Origin: Temnothorax longispinosus
Lineage: Eukaryota; Arthropoda; Insecta; Hymenoptera; Formicidae
DNA length: 64,000 nt
NCBI RefSeq assembly: GCF_030848805.1
Contig: NC_092358.1
Location: 18,509,297-18,573,296, forward strand
Direction: 5' to 3'
A program made the position numbers and the translations under genes. The notes beneath the pieces are model-generated. The model was given only the letters and a program-made list of their open reading frames with translations. It ran no database searches and had not been told where the DNA came from. Numbering within the stretch: position 1 is the first letter of the stretch; every line of letters begins with the position of its first letter. Positions 1 to 12,600 of this stretch are shown here, in pieces.

Positions 1-480
1 CGGGGAGTGTTATAGAATGTATAATTTTTTGTTACCGATCTTTTTGGGAACCGGTATTCGACATTTTTTCATTTTTTCGGGAAATAATTGACCGAATTTC
101 AAAGAAATATATATGAAACAGGAGTAGAATTTCTCGGGGAATGTCATAATGTGTATAGTTTTTTGTTACCGATTTTTTGAAAACCGGTTTTTCTAATTTT
201 TTTAATTTTCGGAAAATAATTGACCGAATCTCAAAGAATTGTATATGAAACGGGGGTAGAATTTTCCGGGGAATGTTATAAAGTGTATAATTTTTCGTTA
301 CCGATTTTTTTGGAAGCCGGTATCAGAAATTTTTCAAATTTTTCGGGAATTAATTGACCGAATCGCAAAAAATTATATATAAAGTAAGGGTAGAATTTTC
401 CGGGGAGTGCTATAAACTGTATAGTTTTTTGTTACCGATCTTTTTGGGAATCGGTATTTTTTTGGAAATTGGTTACGAAA
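1..480. repeat. Tandem repeat, about 133-bp period, 3.6 copies
   Basis: The phrase CGGGGARTG..TATA..GTTACCGAT recurs with starts at 1, 135, 267 and 401, so the period is 132-134 bp. Each copy carries the same blocks in order: CGGGGA start, a GTTACCGAT block, a CCGGT block, a TTGACCGAAT block and a purine-rich GGGTAGAATTT end. Copies differ by scattered substitutions. The array is cut by the window edge, so its true length is unknown. It runs into a GA tract and then into a Helitron-like terminus, so it may be the internal minisatellite of that element. Confidence 0.9.
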
Positions 481-493
481 TTTTCCAGAGCGG

Positions 494-539
<46 letters not shown>
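494..539. repeat. (GA)n microsatellite
   Basis: About 46 bp of nearly perfect GA dinucleotide directly follow the 133-bp tandem array. An open frame across it (354-659) is an Arg-Glu artefact. Confidence 0.95.
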
Positions 540-541
<2 letters not shown>

Positions 542-597
542 ATTTGCGTGTCTTAATACACATGTTTTCCGGGGCGAAGCCCGGCGGGGCATGCTAG
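540..597 (+). mobile_element. Helitron-like 3' terminus
   Basis: Positions 569-584 form a GC-rich hairpin (CCGGG stem, GCGAAG loop, CCCGG stem). Nine bases after it comes CTAG at 594-597, followed by T. A short GC-rich hairpin about 10 nt before CTRR, inserted before T, is the usual signature of a Helitron 3' end. Internal minisatellites and microsatellites, as at 1-539, are common in nonautonomous Helitrons. The 5' end (TC..) would be left of the window. No Rep/helicase coding is visible, so this would be a nonautonomous copy. The call rests on one end only. Confidence 0.45.
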
Positions 598-1956
598 TTT
601 ACTATAAAATTTTCTCCGTGTATTTGAAATATTTTTTTAATGTACTAGAAAAATTTTAAATACCAAGAAAAATTTACATACTTGCTTATGTTTTAACATA
701 AAAGTAATTGGTAATTTTGACATTTTTTTAAAAACTTATTATGACTGTCGAACTTTCTGTTCAATATATTGTGTTTCACGATATCTAACATTTATCATTC
801 AACAATAATCTGTACCTCGAGTAAACAAAGCACAATTTGCATGTAAAAACTACGCTGTATGTTTGGCAAATTTTTACAATACAATTTTGTTTTATACATT
901 CTTTCTTCTTTTTTCCCTACTATCCTTTTTTACGCATAAAATGATTATTGTGATGCAATTTTTCTGTTTGACACATCGTCAAAGTAATAAAACGGGCGCA
1001 TTAAACATTTTCATCAAAAAACTTGAACGCGTACGCGCGCGAATAACAGAGCAGATACGAAGCAGCAGCGAGTGCGTTTAGAGATTCGACAATCCGGCGA
1101 ATCGATATATGGGACACTGATTTTCAATTATCGGCCCGACGCGGAATTCGCGCGCCCCACGCTCTCTGTTCATCCGTCCGACAGATCATGAGATGTTATC
1201 GTTTTGGGGACGTGCAACGGCGCGGACAATCGTCCTCGCGCTACCTGCAGCTTGCGCCGATGCGATGCACGAATTGCACTCGTCCGGGATTTACCAGGGA
1301 TTTTCCCTCGCGCAGTTCGCTCGTTCGTATGCGATTAACGCATAGTGTTCACGTCACGAAACATACGTTGCTTTAAATTAAAATAGCAAATGTACCAGTG
1401 AACGTCGGCGATGCTGAATACGCGAATTATATACATTGCGCGCCACAGATGCGTCGTCGCTGTTTTATCAGCCGCTGGATTAACGTCTGTTAAAGACAAA
1501 TTGATATTTATTAAAAGATTCAGCTTATTTGCAATTTTAAAAATACAAATTCTTTATTGATTACATCACTGTAATTTTTAATCGCAATGATCTTATTTTG
1601 AACAAATTCATTAACAATATTTCAACTAATTTTAATTTAATTATTGACTACCATTTCTGGTAAATTTAATTTAATTTAAAGACTATTCATTATCAATTTC
1701 ATTGACAAATAAAATATACTACTGATTTTGAAATGTATAATTTTGTAATCAATAATTGTAGAAAATTTTGCAAAATAATATATATTATATGTATAAATAT
1801 ATATCTTACATCTATATATCAATTTTTTTATATGTTTGCTTTATAATACATTAAATATATTATATTTTCACGTATGTCATTTTTAATTTATACATAAAAG
1901 GTAAATGTTAATGTCAAATTTTGTCCTCTTCCTCTCTCCTTCTCTTTCTCCCTCCC

Positions 1957-1960
<4 letters not shown>
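598..1960. other. Noncoding; CpG-rich patch in AT-rich DNA
   Basis: A GC- and CpG-rich patch at about 1020-1380 is open in several frames without a protein-like pattern (for example 1188-1376). The rest is AT-rich sequence without repeats or exon signals that I can recognise. Confidence 0.6.

Positions 1961-2002
<42 letters not shown>
1961..2002. repeat. (CT)n microsatellite
   Basis: About 21 CT units are preceded by an imperfect pyrimidine stretch at 1925-1960. The overlapping frames on both strands are low-complexity artefacts. Confidence 0.95.
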
Positions 2003-2005
<3 letters not shown>

Positions 2006-4098
2006 ACATACAAATTTAATTATCTCGACTGACGAAATCATAACGAACCGGAGAAATGAATTCTCTAATACTAAAAATCCGAAAGCTCTTCCTGTTTTTT
2101 CAGAACAGGATTTCAACAGGATTGCACGAGTCTCTCAAACTACGAAACCGATTAAAATGTTCCACACCGATGAAATACGTCCACACGAAGCAACTATGTA
2201 CACGATGGGATGGTCGAAAGGAGGTCAGGCGGGCGCTCGTTTAATTTCGATGGAGGCCGCGAGCACTCGATAAAAGCGGGTGTTTTTGCTGTTATAAATC
2301 CGGATTGTGCTACAAAGTGGGACCCGCTCGTTCGCCTGTGATGATCGTTTACGACTAAAGATAGGTTTGCTATGCGCGATATTTGGCATATTGTAACGAT
2401 TTTGTTGCAAGTTTCGCTTGAAAATCGCGCCGCACTTTTTCCGTAACGCAAACCGTGTTGCATATTTTGCAACGGTATAACAGAAACGTAAAATATTGCG
2501 TACAGATTACTTTTATCCGTAATGTTTAGTGTAATCGTCAGTTTTTAATTTATTTTTGTTACATCTACTTATATACATATCATCTTTATATCTAATGTAA
2601 TTATTATAGATTAAGAATCATATTACTAATTTTATAATACGTTAATTAAATGTAGATAATTCGTGATTTAAATTTAAATCGCTTAGATTTTAAAATAAAA
2701 ATTTATAGTTAATTTATAGTTATTTGACGCTTATAGCGTACATTGGTTTCTAACGTTATATCTTTTGGTTAGTGTGCAAAATATAATGTAATCGTAAAAA
2801 ATAATTTCTAAAACAAAAATTTATAGCATAAACATTGCGGACAAATCTTGATAATCTATTCTAATCGATTGGACCGGAAAGCAGCAAGTATTTTTAAGAC
2901 CAAGATTATACGCGAATTCGGATCAATGCATATGCACGCGAGTGGCGGATGGAGAGGCGTAATCGATTCTCAATGCTGCGACCGCTCGTTCGCGTTCTCG
3001 TTATTGCTCAGTTATTAATGCTTGCGATGGACGATAACAGCGGCCGGATAATTTGGAAATAATTCCGGATTGCGAAGTAGCTGATTCGCGGATAATGCAA
3101 CGGCAGACAGTATAATAATCCGCAAAATACGATAGTCGCTCGCTTCTATATGACGGGGCTTCGTCGAAATAAAGCTCGACAGCACAATTTGTCCCGTATC
3201 GAAAATTTCGCACCCGCCGAATGAAGTCCCGTTTAATTTCAATTAAGCCCCGCGATTGCCGGCCGCCGGTGTATCGATATAAATCAGGATTACGTCGTAA
3301 AAATGCGCCGGTACACGATGGCGGTCCGTTTTAATTCTCTCATGTAAGTGTGTATGTGTATATTTTTATGTGCCAGAGATATAATAGAGGTAAAGATATA
3401 CTTCATCCCGATTGGCCTTTCTGATTTCGAAACGAATATCATGCAAGTGCCAGTACTATTTCTTTATTGGTCAATCTATTAATTTAATTAATTAATAGTT
3501 ATAGAGAAACATTCTTTCCTCAATTCTTTCTTAAACTTGGACTTTTGATTGCTCTAGAATATTTTATAAATTACTGTAATTATTTAAATTAGTTAAAAAA
3601 AAACTGTGACAAATAAATTTTCACATAATTATTTTATTTTTGTTAGTTTTTTCACTTTCGTCAATCATTACGGTTTCATATTTATACTTGTTACACAAAT
3701 CTCGTATCAAAGATGACATATTCGGAATAACGTTTCATGCATTAGGACACAGACGGTTTAATAATTACGTTTTAATTACAGATCAATTCAGAAATGTACT
3801 CAGTTGATTGTGAAAAGTGAAATGGTTATTCTCGCGAAACCTGATGTTATTAAAGTACTGTATGACTGTAGTCCACAATATTACATTACACGACGAGATT
3901 GAATATTACGTTATTAAATGTCAAGTGATATAAAATCAGATTGTTAATAAATGCCTTTAAAAAGTTTTAAAAATATCTAAATATATATACATATATGTAA
4001 TCTAATAAAACGTTACTTTATTGTATTAGTTTAAATAATATTTAATGTATTGGATGTATATAAAGAGAGACCAAACGCAAATATCAAATTCTATTTAA
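2003..4098. other. Noncoding; two CpG-rich patches
   Basis: CpG-rich patches occur at about 2170-2480 and 2930-3330. Opposed and overlapping short frames (2194-2472, 3001-3242) look like chance openings in CpG-rich DNA. The remainder is AT-rich with nothing recognised. Confidence 0.6.
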
Positions 4099-4642
4099 CC
4101 CTCGGAGAACACACCTATTTTTTCATTCACGGAGAACACTCTGGGTCAATCTGACCCTACACACACTTTGATCGTCCATCCATTTTAAATTGACGAGTGC
4201 AATCACTTTTTTTTTTACGGGGAGAAAATTTGCACGGAACCCCCTCCCTCGGGGTGGGGAGGGCGATTATGTGGGACTTTAACCCACTAAAAACCCCCCC
4301 GGTTGTCCTTCTCGGCACGTTTTACCTGACGATGGGGGGGGGGGGGCAGCAGGAAACGCACTGATTCGCGCGTCCGCCACCCAAATGAGTGCGATCAGCT
4401 TGAAAAAATTTCCAGATGTACTTGGAACATTGTTAAATCAATTGATATAAATAAAAAGTGCCGTTGGAATTATTTACATATTTAAAAAAATTCAAAAAAA
4501 AATTATTTAAAAAAACGTAATTTACGAAAAAAATTTTATTTTTTTTATTTTTAATATTTCTGGCTAAAAATTCACGTGTATATTCTTGAAATGTAGTAGA
4601 ATCAAGGTAAGGGTCAAATTGACCCTGTGTGTTCTCCAAGGG
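4099..4642. mobile_element. piggyBac-like nonautonomous element (MITE) in TTAA
   Basis: A 544-bp element lies between two TTAA tetranucleotides (4095-4098 and 4643-4646). Its ends are inverted: left CCCTCGGAGAACACAC, right reading inward CCCTTGGAGAACACAC. TTAA duplication is the hallmark of the piggyBac superfamily. Next to the TIR motif sits a palindrome GGGTCAATnTGACCC, at 4143-4157 on the left and 4611-4625 on the right. On the left, the GGAGAACAC motif is present twice (4104-4112 and 4131-4139), separated by a spacer. On the right it occurs once, next to the palindrome. The interior has a run of 13 G (4334-4346), C/G-rich stretches and AT-rich DNA. A 68-codon minus frame (4433-4639) starts inside the right TIR but shows no transposase DDD-domain features. 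Confidence 0.85.
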
Positions 4643-7600
4643 TTAAATCATATTTGAGAAAGGGAAATAAAAGTAGTACAATTAAATTAATAATCTTTTC
4701 CTACTGTGCTCTACAAATTGTGTTATATTTCACATATAACTACATTAATTTTGAGACTACATGAATATCTTGTTTCAATCTGCATTATCCATGAGATATA
4801 AATACCATGAAAGGATTTAAGTAAAAGTTTAGTATTCTACTAACTTCAAAAAATATATTACTTGCTACAGTATTATTATTTTACTCTTTTTCTTGTTTTC
4901 TGTTAATTATTTAGGCAATAAAAATTAAATCTATTTTAATCTATCTTAAAAGAATTTATGATAAAGTAAATACCTATATAGGGTTTTAAAATCGGCCCAA
5001 TACTAGTACTGGCGCAATATATTAGGCCAATTGTAAAACCCTATATGGTAGATAGGTATATAAAATTATTAATATATTATATATTTTTATAGTGCTCTCA
5101 ATTACGTTTCCTGAAAATTATTCTTGTGCTTGATAACTTGTATAAATGTTCAATAAATTGTTATAACAATTCAAAGATTAAACATTTGTATTTATAAATA
5201 TTGTCTTAGCCCATCTATTTCCAGGTAATACATTCTATTTTCCTATTTTTACCTATTTTCTTGTGTATATACATATTACATAATTAAAAACAATATTATA
5301 AATATAATTTTCAAAAAGATCTATTACCCTAGTAAAATGATATATATGTCACTCACCCATATATAATTATAAATACCTAATACATTTTTCCAAGTAACTA
5401 ATAAAATAAAAAATTATAATTTACTCACGCCATGATAGCTCCGCTAAACCTCGATGCTTCCCAGGGATATAGTTTCCTTTCAGATCATTAATCGCGCGTA
5501 TATTAATAATAGAATAATCATAGTGTTTTGCATGCACGGCATGCCCGACGTTCATCACACATCAGGATGTATACTCTATTATACTATTTTACATTTCGAC
5601 GAATTCGCGATCGCAAAAATTACGCAAAGAAAAACATGAAAAAAAAAAAAACATTTTATGATTCGATTGACAATCTCGCAAATTAGCACAACGAATGAAA
5701 TGTCAAACAGTAGAGAGTTTTGGTAAATCACGATATAAACATATCAAATTTATGTCACGCGGTTGGTAAATATTAAAATACAAGCCTGATTACGAGAGAG
5801 GCCGTATCTTATTATCCAAACTCATGGCAACGAAAAATTGGAAAATGACGCGGATATTTTGATACCGTGCGTTAACAAAATTAAAGTTAAATGTTTAATA
5901 AACACGATTATTCGAAAATATACAATTGAAATGTAACACCGTACGCGCGATATATTTTGAACGGATTTATAAGTTTAATGAGATACATGAATTATTAATA
6001 AACGATCGATATCACGTTCTCCATCACCTCAATTTGGCGATTCGTGGATTGCACTCTGTGTGCTCTCAATCCGAAATAAATAAATTATTTTTAAATCAAT
6101 AACAAATTTAGAGGGTTACGCGAAATCTATTTTAATTTAAACATTATTAAAAAAATTATTAAAGAATTATTATTATCTGTATGGTTAACTATTGCAATAC
6201 AACAATAATTTCTAATTACTATTCTTTATCGCTTTGGATCTTATACATAATAAATAAATCGCGCGAAATACTTGCTTCGATAAATAGCTAATATATTTAA
6301 TTGTTAGTCACGAGAAAGAAAATCTTGTGGACTAATCATTTGTTTGTAGGAAGTAATCGATTTTGGCGTCTTCCAAGTCAATACAATCGCGTTTCGATGG
6401 ATAATACAATGACACACGCAATAGTTGCACCGCTACTTGCCAACTCAAATCTCACCGCGCGAATATAACAAGCACAGCGCACTTTGGCTTTGCGTACCGA
6501 ACAATATACTAAGATATCGTACACAAGCCAGACTTGCTGCCGCAAAATATTTAACGTATTAATATTTACTAAAAATAAACACCGAATATGTATTCTGTTC
6601 GTTGTATTGTATTTCAATTTAAATTTCGTAAATAATCCTTTATTACACATCTTACGGTTTTACAAATTTATTAGCGAGATGTCTAAGATAACAATTAATT
6701 CTATTTCACTAAAAGAGCATTTAAAAAAGGAAAAACTATTATTTGAGTTCTAATTGACTTGTTTCATCTGGTTAATACGTATGCTATTAAAAAATTTTAG
6801 CTGTTACACGTAAAATATCTCTTTCTATTGGCTGACAAACATTTCTACTGTCTTATTTTATTAGCATTAATTACTTCTAATTCTTCTAAATAATTGATTA
6901 TAATTGTAACAAAAATTATTCAACAAAAATTATTCAACAAAAATTGTTTTAAAAAAAGTCCGCTAATAAGAAGTAAAGAGGTAGAAATTCTATAAACAGT
7001 AAATGTATGAATTTGCAAGGTGTGAAAAAAGAATTTTTTTTTTATAAACGCTGAATATCAGATTCATCGCACGGCAGAATAATTTCACCGAATAGAATTT
7101 TTATTCTCTCGTTTCGATTCGAAAGCCGGTGATATGTATTAATTGAGTAACAGTTCGCCAATTTTATACACAGCTGTGATATGCACAAATTGATATAACG
7201 AAAACTCTAACAATCCTTATACGTTTGGATTACAGTTATTTTGACGTATAATTATAGTCGAGATGAGCATACAACAAAGAAATACTAATCAATTTTTTTT
7301 TAAATTAGGGCAATTAATATAAATAGAGTTAGCAATTGGCGAATTTAAAAAAAAATTAGTAACAATAATTTGTTATTCGACCCAATTGTTTCTTTATCAA
7401 ATACAGTTGTCACGATGTTTCGACTGGTTACTTTTAAGTGTAAATCTATAAATCATAAATTCAATAATCAAAAAACATGTAAATTGTAACTCACACTACC
7501 ACAACTGACAAGGAAATCCTACAATACAATACAATGAAAAATTTGTTTAAATATGGATACCTAAGTTATGAAATCAGTAAATAGTCTTTCACGAACATCT

Positions 7601-7952
7601 CCCTGGTCATAACATTGTGCTAAAGCAAGTCATGAATTTGGAAGCTAAATTTAAGCTGGTTAAACCAAAAGATAAGAAGATCAACGTTAAAATATAAATT
7701 AAAGAGCTTATGTGTTTTGTATGTCATATATTCGATAATCCGTATAACAGTAATAATGTCTCAAATTATAAAGCAGATGAAATTAGCATTGTGCATCGTC
7801 ATCTGAAAATTAATCAAGACTATGTCTTGAGAATTAAAACACTTTGGAAACAGGTCAACAACGAACGGTAAACTAATTCAAATAAGTCAGTATTAAAACA
7901 AAATACAAGTTATGAAAACTGTTATAAATAAAGAGAAAACGAGAGACAAAAA
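4643..7952. other. Noncoding AT-rich DNA
   Basis: Mostly AT-rich. It contains the palindrome at 4971-5058 and a 14-bp tandem motif (AACAAAAATTATTC, three copies at about 6907-6950). On the minus strand an ATG at 5431-5433 is followed after two bases by a donor-like GTGAGT (5423-5428). That could be a first coding exon ending just after its start codon, but nothing else supports it. Confidence 0.5.
4971..5058. repeat. 88-bp imperfect palindrome (foldback)
   Basis: The left arm at 4976-4997 (ATATAGGGTTTTAAAATCGG..) is complementary to the right arm at 5025-5046 with two mismatches. The flanks TACCTAT (4971-4977) and ATAGGTA (5052-5058) extend the symmetry. The loop is about 27 bp. It could be a tiny foldback MITE, but no clear target duplication was seen. 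Confidence 0.6.
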
Positions 7953-9693
7953 CTATATAGATTTTATAACTTTATCATATATAGCGTTCAAATTTTCTGT
8001 ATCCTTTTTTAAGTTGATATAGTGCCATTATATTTTTTAATAAAAAACATTTCAACAATCTCTCTCTTTCTAGTTTCTCTTTGTGTAAAATCTCTGGTTC
8101 AGTCCAATTAAAATCATGTTTATGAGAGACGATATTTGCTATACTACTAACAAGTGATTATTTTTGTTTAGCCTTTCTTCTCTTTATAACATTATCACAT
8201 ATTTCTTTGACATAAAAAGCGTCAAAACCGCATTTTTTAACGTACTACAAATATTTTCACTATTTGTTATCTATATATTTTTTATAATAAAACTCATTAA
8301 CATCACTATTAGTATTAGGTGTACTGCGACTTCTGAGTTCTTTTAGTCTGCTGTTAATATGTTTATTAATGTAACGGAAAACAATTAATTAAAAAGAATC
8401 CTTTAATTATTTCAATATTAGAATTGTGATAACGTGTATGTCTGTAAAATAACTCGATCAACGAGATTTATTATAGTATTCATCTTATACTTTTGTGAAT
8501 GGCTGGAAAAGCAATTGACGTATCGGCTTGAAAATGTAAGTTTTCGGTACCAAATCGTCAACAATTTGTTGCCCCCTTCAATCACTGTTGTGTCTAAGAA
8601 AGTATAAGATTTACTTACTTCAGTTTCGTAGGTGAATTTTAGACGAGAATGATAACTGTTGAAAACCTCGAGCATATTATTGACTTTCGCTTCTGATGGA
8701 ATTATTGCAAAAATATCACGTACATATTTGTAAAAACAAAAACTTCAAAGTCTAAAGCCCCGGACACACAAATCGACGGAAGACGTAAGACGTAAATCGT
8801 AAGGAAATCCACTAATCAGAGTCGACTATTCCCCTCTTCTTCCCTCTTAAAGAGGGGAATAGTCGACTCTGATTGGTGGATTTTCTTACGCTTACGTTTT
8901 ACGTCCTTACGGCATTTTATGTGTGAAGGCCTTAACCAGTACTAAACAATGTGTCTCGAGATCATCCATTACAATATCAGCAAAAATAGATGAAAAAAGA
9001 AATCCCATCACGAGCGGGCTGCAAAAAATCTGTTCATAAGTCTGTCTATAAAAATTAAAATTCGTAGAACATAGAATCAATTCGATATAATGTAAAAATT
9101 GAGATAAACTGAATTTGGTCGACATGGAAATATACCATGCATACCATCGTTTTTCAATTTCATTTAAAACTAGCTCTTTAAGAATTAGTGAACAGTGCTG
9201 TGACATCTAATTGTAAGGAGACAAGTAGTTTATCAGAACTAATTTCTTTGTTGTTAATCATCCTCAAAAAGAACCAACTACTCTTATATATATACAAATA
9301 AGGTTTCCAGACAGACTGATGTAAAATATTGTTCATAAAACTGTAAAGCGAGCAAACATTGTAAAGCGAGCTTCCCAATGCAGAGACAATAATTCAAAAG
9401 AAAAAACTAGTCCCGTGGACATTTGACAGCTCGTAACAATTCGGAAAATTTTTATTAGTATAACAATTTAAATATTTGTACGTAATTATTGATTATACCA
9501 TTGTCGTACCAAGATTTAATTCCCGTTGAATTCAGCTTATTTGTTTAATAGAATCTATATTTAGTTTTTTGTATGTGGATTGGTCATTGAGTAATTCAAT
9601 CATTTGGTTCACATACCTACTTTTGTCCATAACGATAGTTCTTTGGCCTCGATGACAAAAAATATTATCGTTATCACACAAAAATTTATTACG
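7953..9693 (-). pseudogene. Penelope-like retroelement, decayed RT plus endonuclease remnant
   Basis: Conceptual translation in shifting minus-strand frames follows the order of a Penelope-like element protein. 9693-9545 gives ..RGQRTIVMDKSRYVNQM.., the N-terminal part of the RT domain. 9405-9181 gives IIVSALGSSLYN.. and SDKLLVSLQLDVTALFTN, the RT motif A region. 9110-8940 gives ..IFADIVMDDLET. About 8740-8690 gives KYVRDIFAIIPSEA, where the usual catalytic YVDD reads YVRD. 8675-8440 gives FNSYHSRLKF.. and NLVDR. 8400-8265 holds the linker. 8130-7953 gives HDFNWTEPEILHKE.. and DTENLNAIYDKVIKSI, then a stop. The last block resembles the C-terminal part of the GIY-YIG endonuclease; its catalytic core is missing between about 8165 and 8130. 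Several frameshifts and stops, the YVRD change and a MITE insertion show that it is dead. Family assignment is from remembered motif order, not a search. Confidence 0.8.
8756..8932. mobile_element. 177-bp foldback MITE inserted in the Penelope-like element
   Basis: Two 81-bp arms (8756-8836 and 8852-8932) are reverse complements around a 15-bp loop. The inner 23 bp (AATCAGAGTCGACTATTCCC..) are perfectly matched; the outer ends AGCCCCGGACACACAAA and AGGCCTTCACACATAAA are diverged. TAA flanks both sides (8753-8755, 8933-8935). A 3-bp TAA duplication fits PIF/Harbinger-type MITEs, though the superfamily is uncertain. The insertion separates the RT blocks ending ..DDLETHC and beginning ..KYVRD, so it landed after the retroelement did. 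Confidence 0.8.
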
Positions 9694-12600
9694 TCATAGT
9701 AACTGTATTTAATAAAGGTAACCAGTTGGGTCGAATAAAATATTATTATTATTATTTACTGCTAAAGCAGAATCTCATATATGATTTAAAATATTTGGTT
9801 AAAAGTAATAAAATTAATGATGAAAGGAACACCAAATTAGCAATTTATGATATCAAAATTATAACAGATATCAAGAAAATTCAAATACCTTGGCAGTCTG
9901 TTTTAAAATAAAGCTATATTAAAAATAATAAGTAAAAAAATTGAAAATGATTTTTGTATTTTTTTTAATTACAAATAAAACCGCTTAATTCTAATTTAAT
10001 TACAGTTCCAAGAAAATACAATTATTTATTCTTTATACCTACACTTTCATGCACACTTTTTTTCTTTCCTGACGAGTGGATCATTAATCACACATGTCGC
10101 TCAACTGCATCATGCGACTGTTCACATCCGCAACCCGCAATTTCGATCGCGCGATTATGGCCGAGCGGGCACGCGTAAACGCCGTAAATTGCATAACCCT
10201 TGCGGCCGCGCATCGATGGCGTTGCAGTTAATACAGTCGACGATAACAAGAAGTGTCGTGCACTTGAGCGTGCGCAAGCGCACGCGCGAACGTGCATTGG
10301 AATTCTCGAGCGTGTGTTAATTGGATCGAAGTAGTATTCCGTAGGCAATTAGACGAGGGAGACAACGTACGAGATGCGCATGAATAAAAGAATAAGTCGC
10401 GCACGTCGGCGAGCACAATATATAAATCGGCTTACAAGATCGAAGTTCTTCTCGGCTAGTGGGGAATTCAGAGTTCAGAGCTTACAGATGGCAGATAGTT
10501 TCAATAATTTGTTCGATTCGGTAATAATTCACGGTTATGAATAATTGGATCCCGACGAAGGTCGAACGTGGCGAATAATCCGGGGAAACATAAGCCGTGC
10601 GGATTACGAGCTTAGTATTCGGATGTTAACTCAACCGTATAATCTACTGAATCCTTTCTTGATTAAATTATTAAAAAGACGTATGGAGTTTACAGGAAAG
10701 TGCTTTTTTAGCATTTTTTTATCTTAAAGTGTAAAAATTCCTAATTTTTTAACTAAAGACGAATAATTTTCTTATTTCTAATTTGCTTTATCTTTTCTAT
10801 TTCGCTCAATATTTTTCTAAATATTTTCGTACACACGTAGTCGCTTACAATTTTATTAAAGCAATTTAAATGCAAGGATAAATTTGTGTAAAAGTTTTTG
10901 TTAACAGGATATCGAAAAAAGGATTGCGTTCCAGAGTTTGTCGAAAAATGTTGAAAGAACAGATGGAGCTTCGATAGTCCATAATATTTTAAGGAATTAA
11001 CCGAGAGTCTGCTTTTTCTGTGGAAGAAAAGAACGGTTTGGAGTCAGGAAAATTCAAACAGAGCGGGCAGTTTCAATAAACGCGTATTCGCCGACCGGTG
11101 CGAGTCGCGTCTGAAAAATGCATGAAAACTTCGCCAAGGGAAATCAAAAAAGCGGACTCGTAAGTTAGCGGGATGGCAAGCGAGACGCGTGTGTAATATA
11201 TATGCATGTGTGCGCATATACGTGTGCCTGTACGTATCAAGTACACGTATACGTGCCATCGATATCTCAAGCTCGTACATTTACAATTCATCGTAAAAGA
11301 ACAACATCTGATGGCGATAAATTACTATGGAACTTTGAAATTTTTCACTTAAATAGTGTTTATTTGCGACCAGATAAATGAGTTTTATTAACGTGTAGAT
11401 TGACATAAAAAGTCAACAGTATAAACTTGAAATCGAGATTCTCAAATGATAATTGCATATATGATTTATGGTCTTGTATCATATTTTTTGCATCGTAGCA
11501 AACGGATTCCTATATTTAAAGAAAAAAACTTATTAAAGGAGGTCGGTCAGTTAACATCTTACAATCTCATCGTTAAGAAAGGTTAAAAAATTATGGCGCT
11601 ATTTTAATATTAGGATTTTTTAATAGAATAAAATTGATATTGATCGAGTGATATTAAATATCACACAATTTTATAGAATTATTTTTCCTATTTTTATATG
11701 TTTTTAAATAACATATAATTGTAATAAAACACGCTATAATCGTATTATAAAAAATCAATTGTAATAAAATATTAAAAAGGCGTAATCTTCTTCGCCAATG
11801 TTTTCTTTCCCCTAATTTCTCAACCCTATAAATAATTTAATAATACAATTGATCTATCAACATCCTCTCTTAATATACTTCACAAATACTAGAATTGTAA
11901 ATAATATGTTGTAAATGTTAAAGAAAATTTGCAAAATATATTCTCAAAAATATATCATTTGTCAAATCTCGTTTTCCTCAATTTAAATATTAACTTCATA
12001 AATTATTTAACATCAATTTGAATAAAATTCTCTTTTCTGGTAAAAAACATCATGTGATAGCAATCTAAGACATCTCAAGAGTCGCCCAACTATCGATTGG
12101 TAAAGAAATCGCGCATCCCTCGTCAAACAACTCGCTCTCAAAGGGAGGCAAGCCAGCGTTCTCGAACTTTTAAAAACACCTTCCTTCCCCCCCTCAAGAA
12201 CGAAACTAACTTACGAAAGTGCCTATCTATTCACCCAACCCTCCTTCACTTCTCTCTTCCCGCCTTTTTCTGTTCCACGACTTCTCGATAGCGATATGGG
12301 AACCCAAGGCGGCGCGGCATCCCTTCGAACGTCGTCCATTTGTACCTCCAGATGCATTATCCAATGGAACGCGTCTTCGGTAACCCCTTTTCCCTCTCGC
12401 TAAGTTGTAAGGAACTGAGGTACGGGGTCGTTTTCCTCTCTCCGGTTCTAATTCCACGCACCCTCTATCGTTGTCAGAAAACTCCGTGCAAGAAGGAAGA
12501 GAGAAAAAAAGTACGAAGGACGTGAAAAAGGATACATTGCATCTCTACGTGGAAATTCCAAAAATAGCAAGTTTGCCTATGAATTATTAAAATGCATCTG

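Noticed and set aside
354..659. 101-codon frame across the GA tract
   Set aside because: Its core is an Arg-Glu run from the microsatellite. The same applies to 1883-2116, 56936-57139 and 60265-60516.
10419..10545. TATATAAAT followed by a short ATG frame (MADSFNNLFDS..)
   Set aside because: No initiator at the proper distance, the frame stops after about 18 codons, and the possible donor is weak.
12435..12460. GGTTCTAATTCC as a tRNA B box
   Set aside because: It does not match GGTTCRANNCC, and no acceptor stem or A box is found upstream. No tRNA was supported anywhere in the window.
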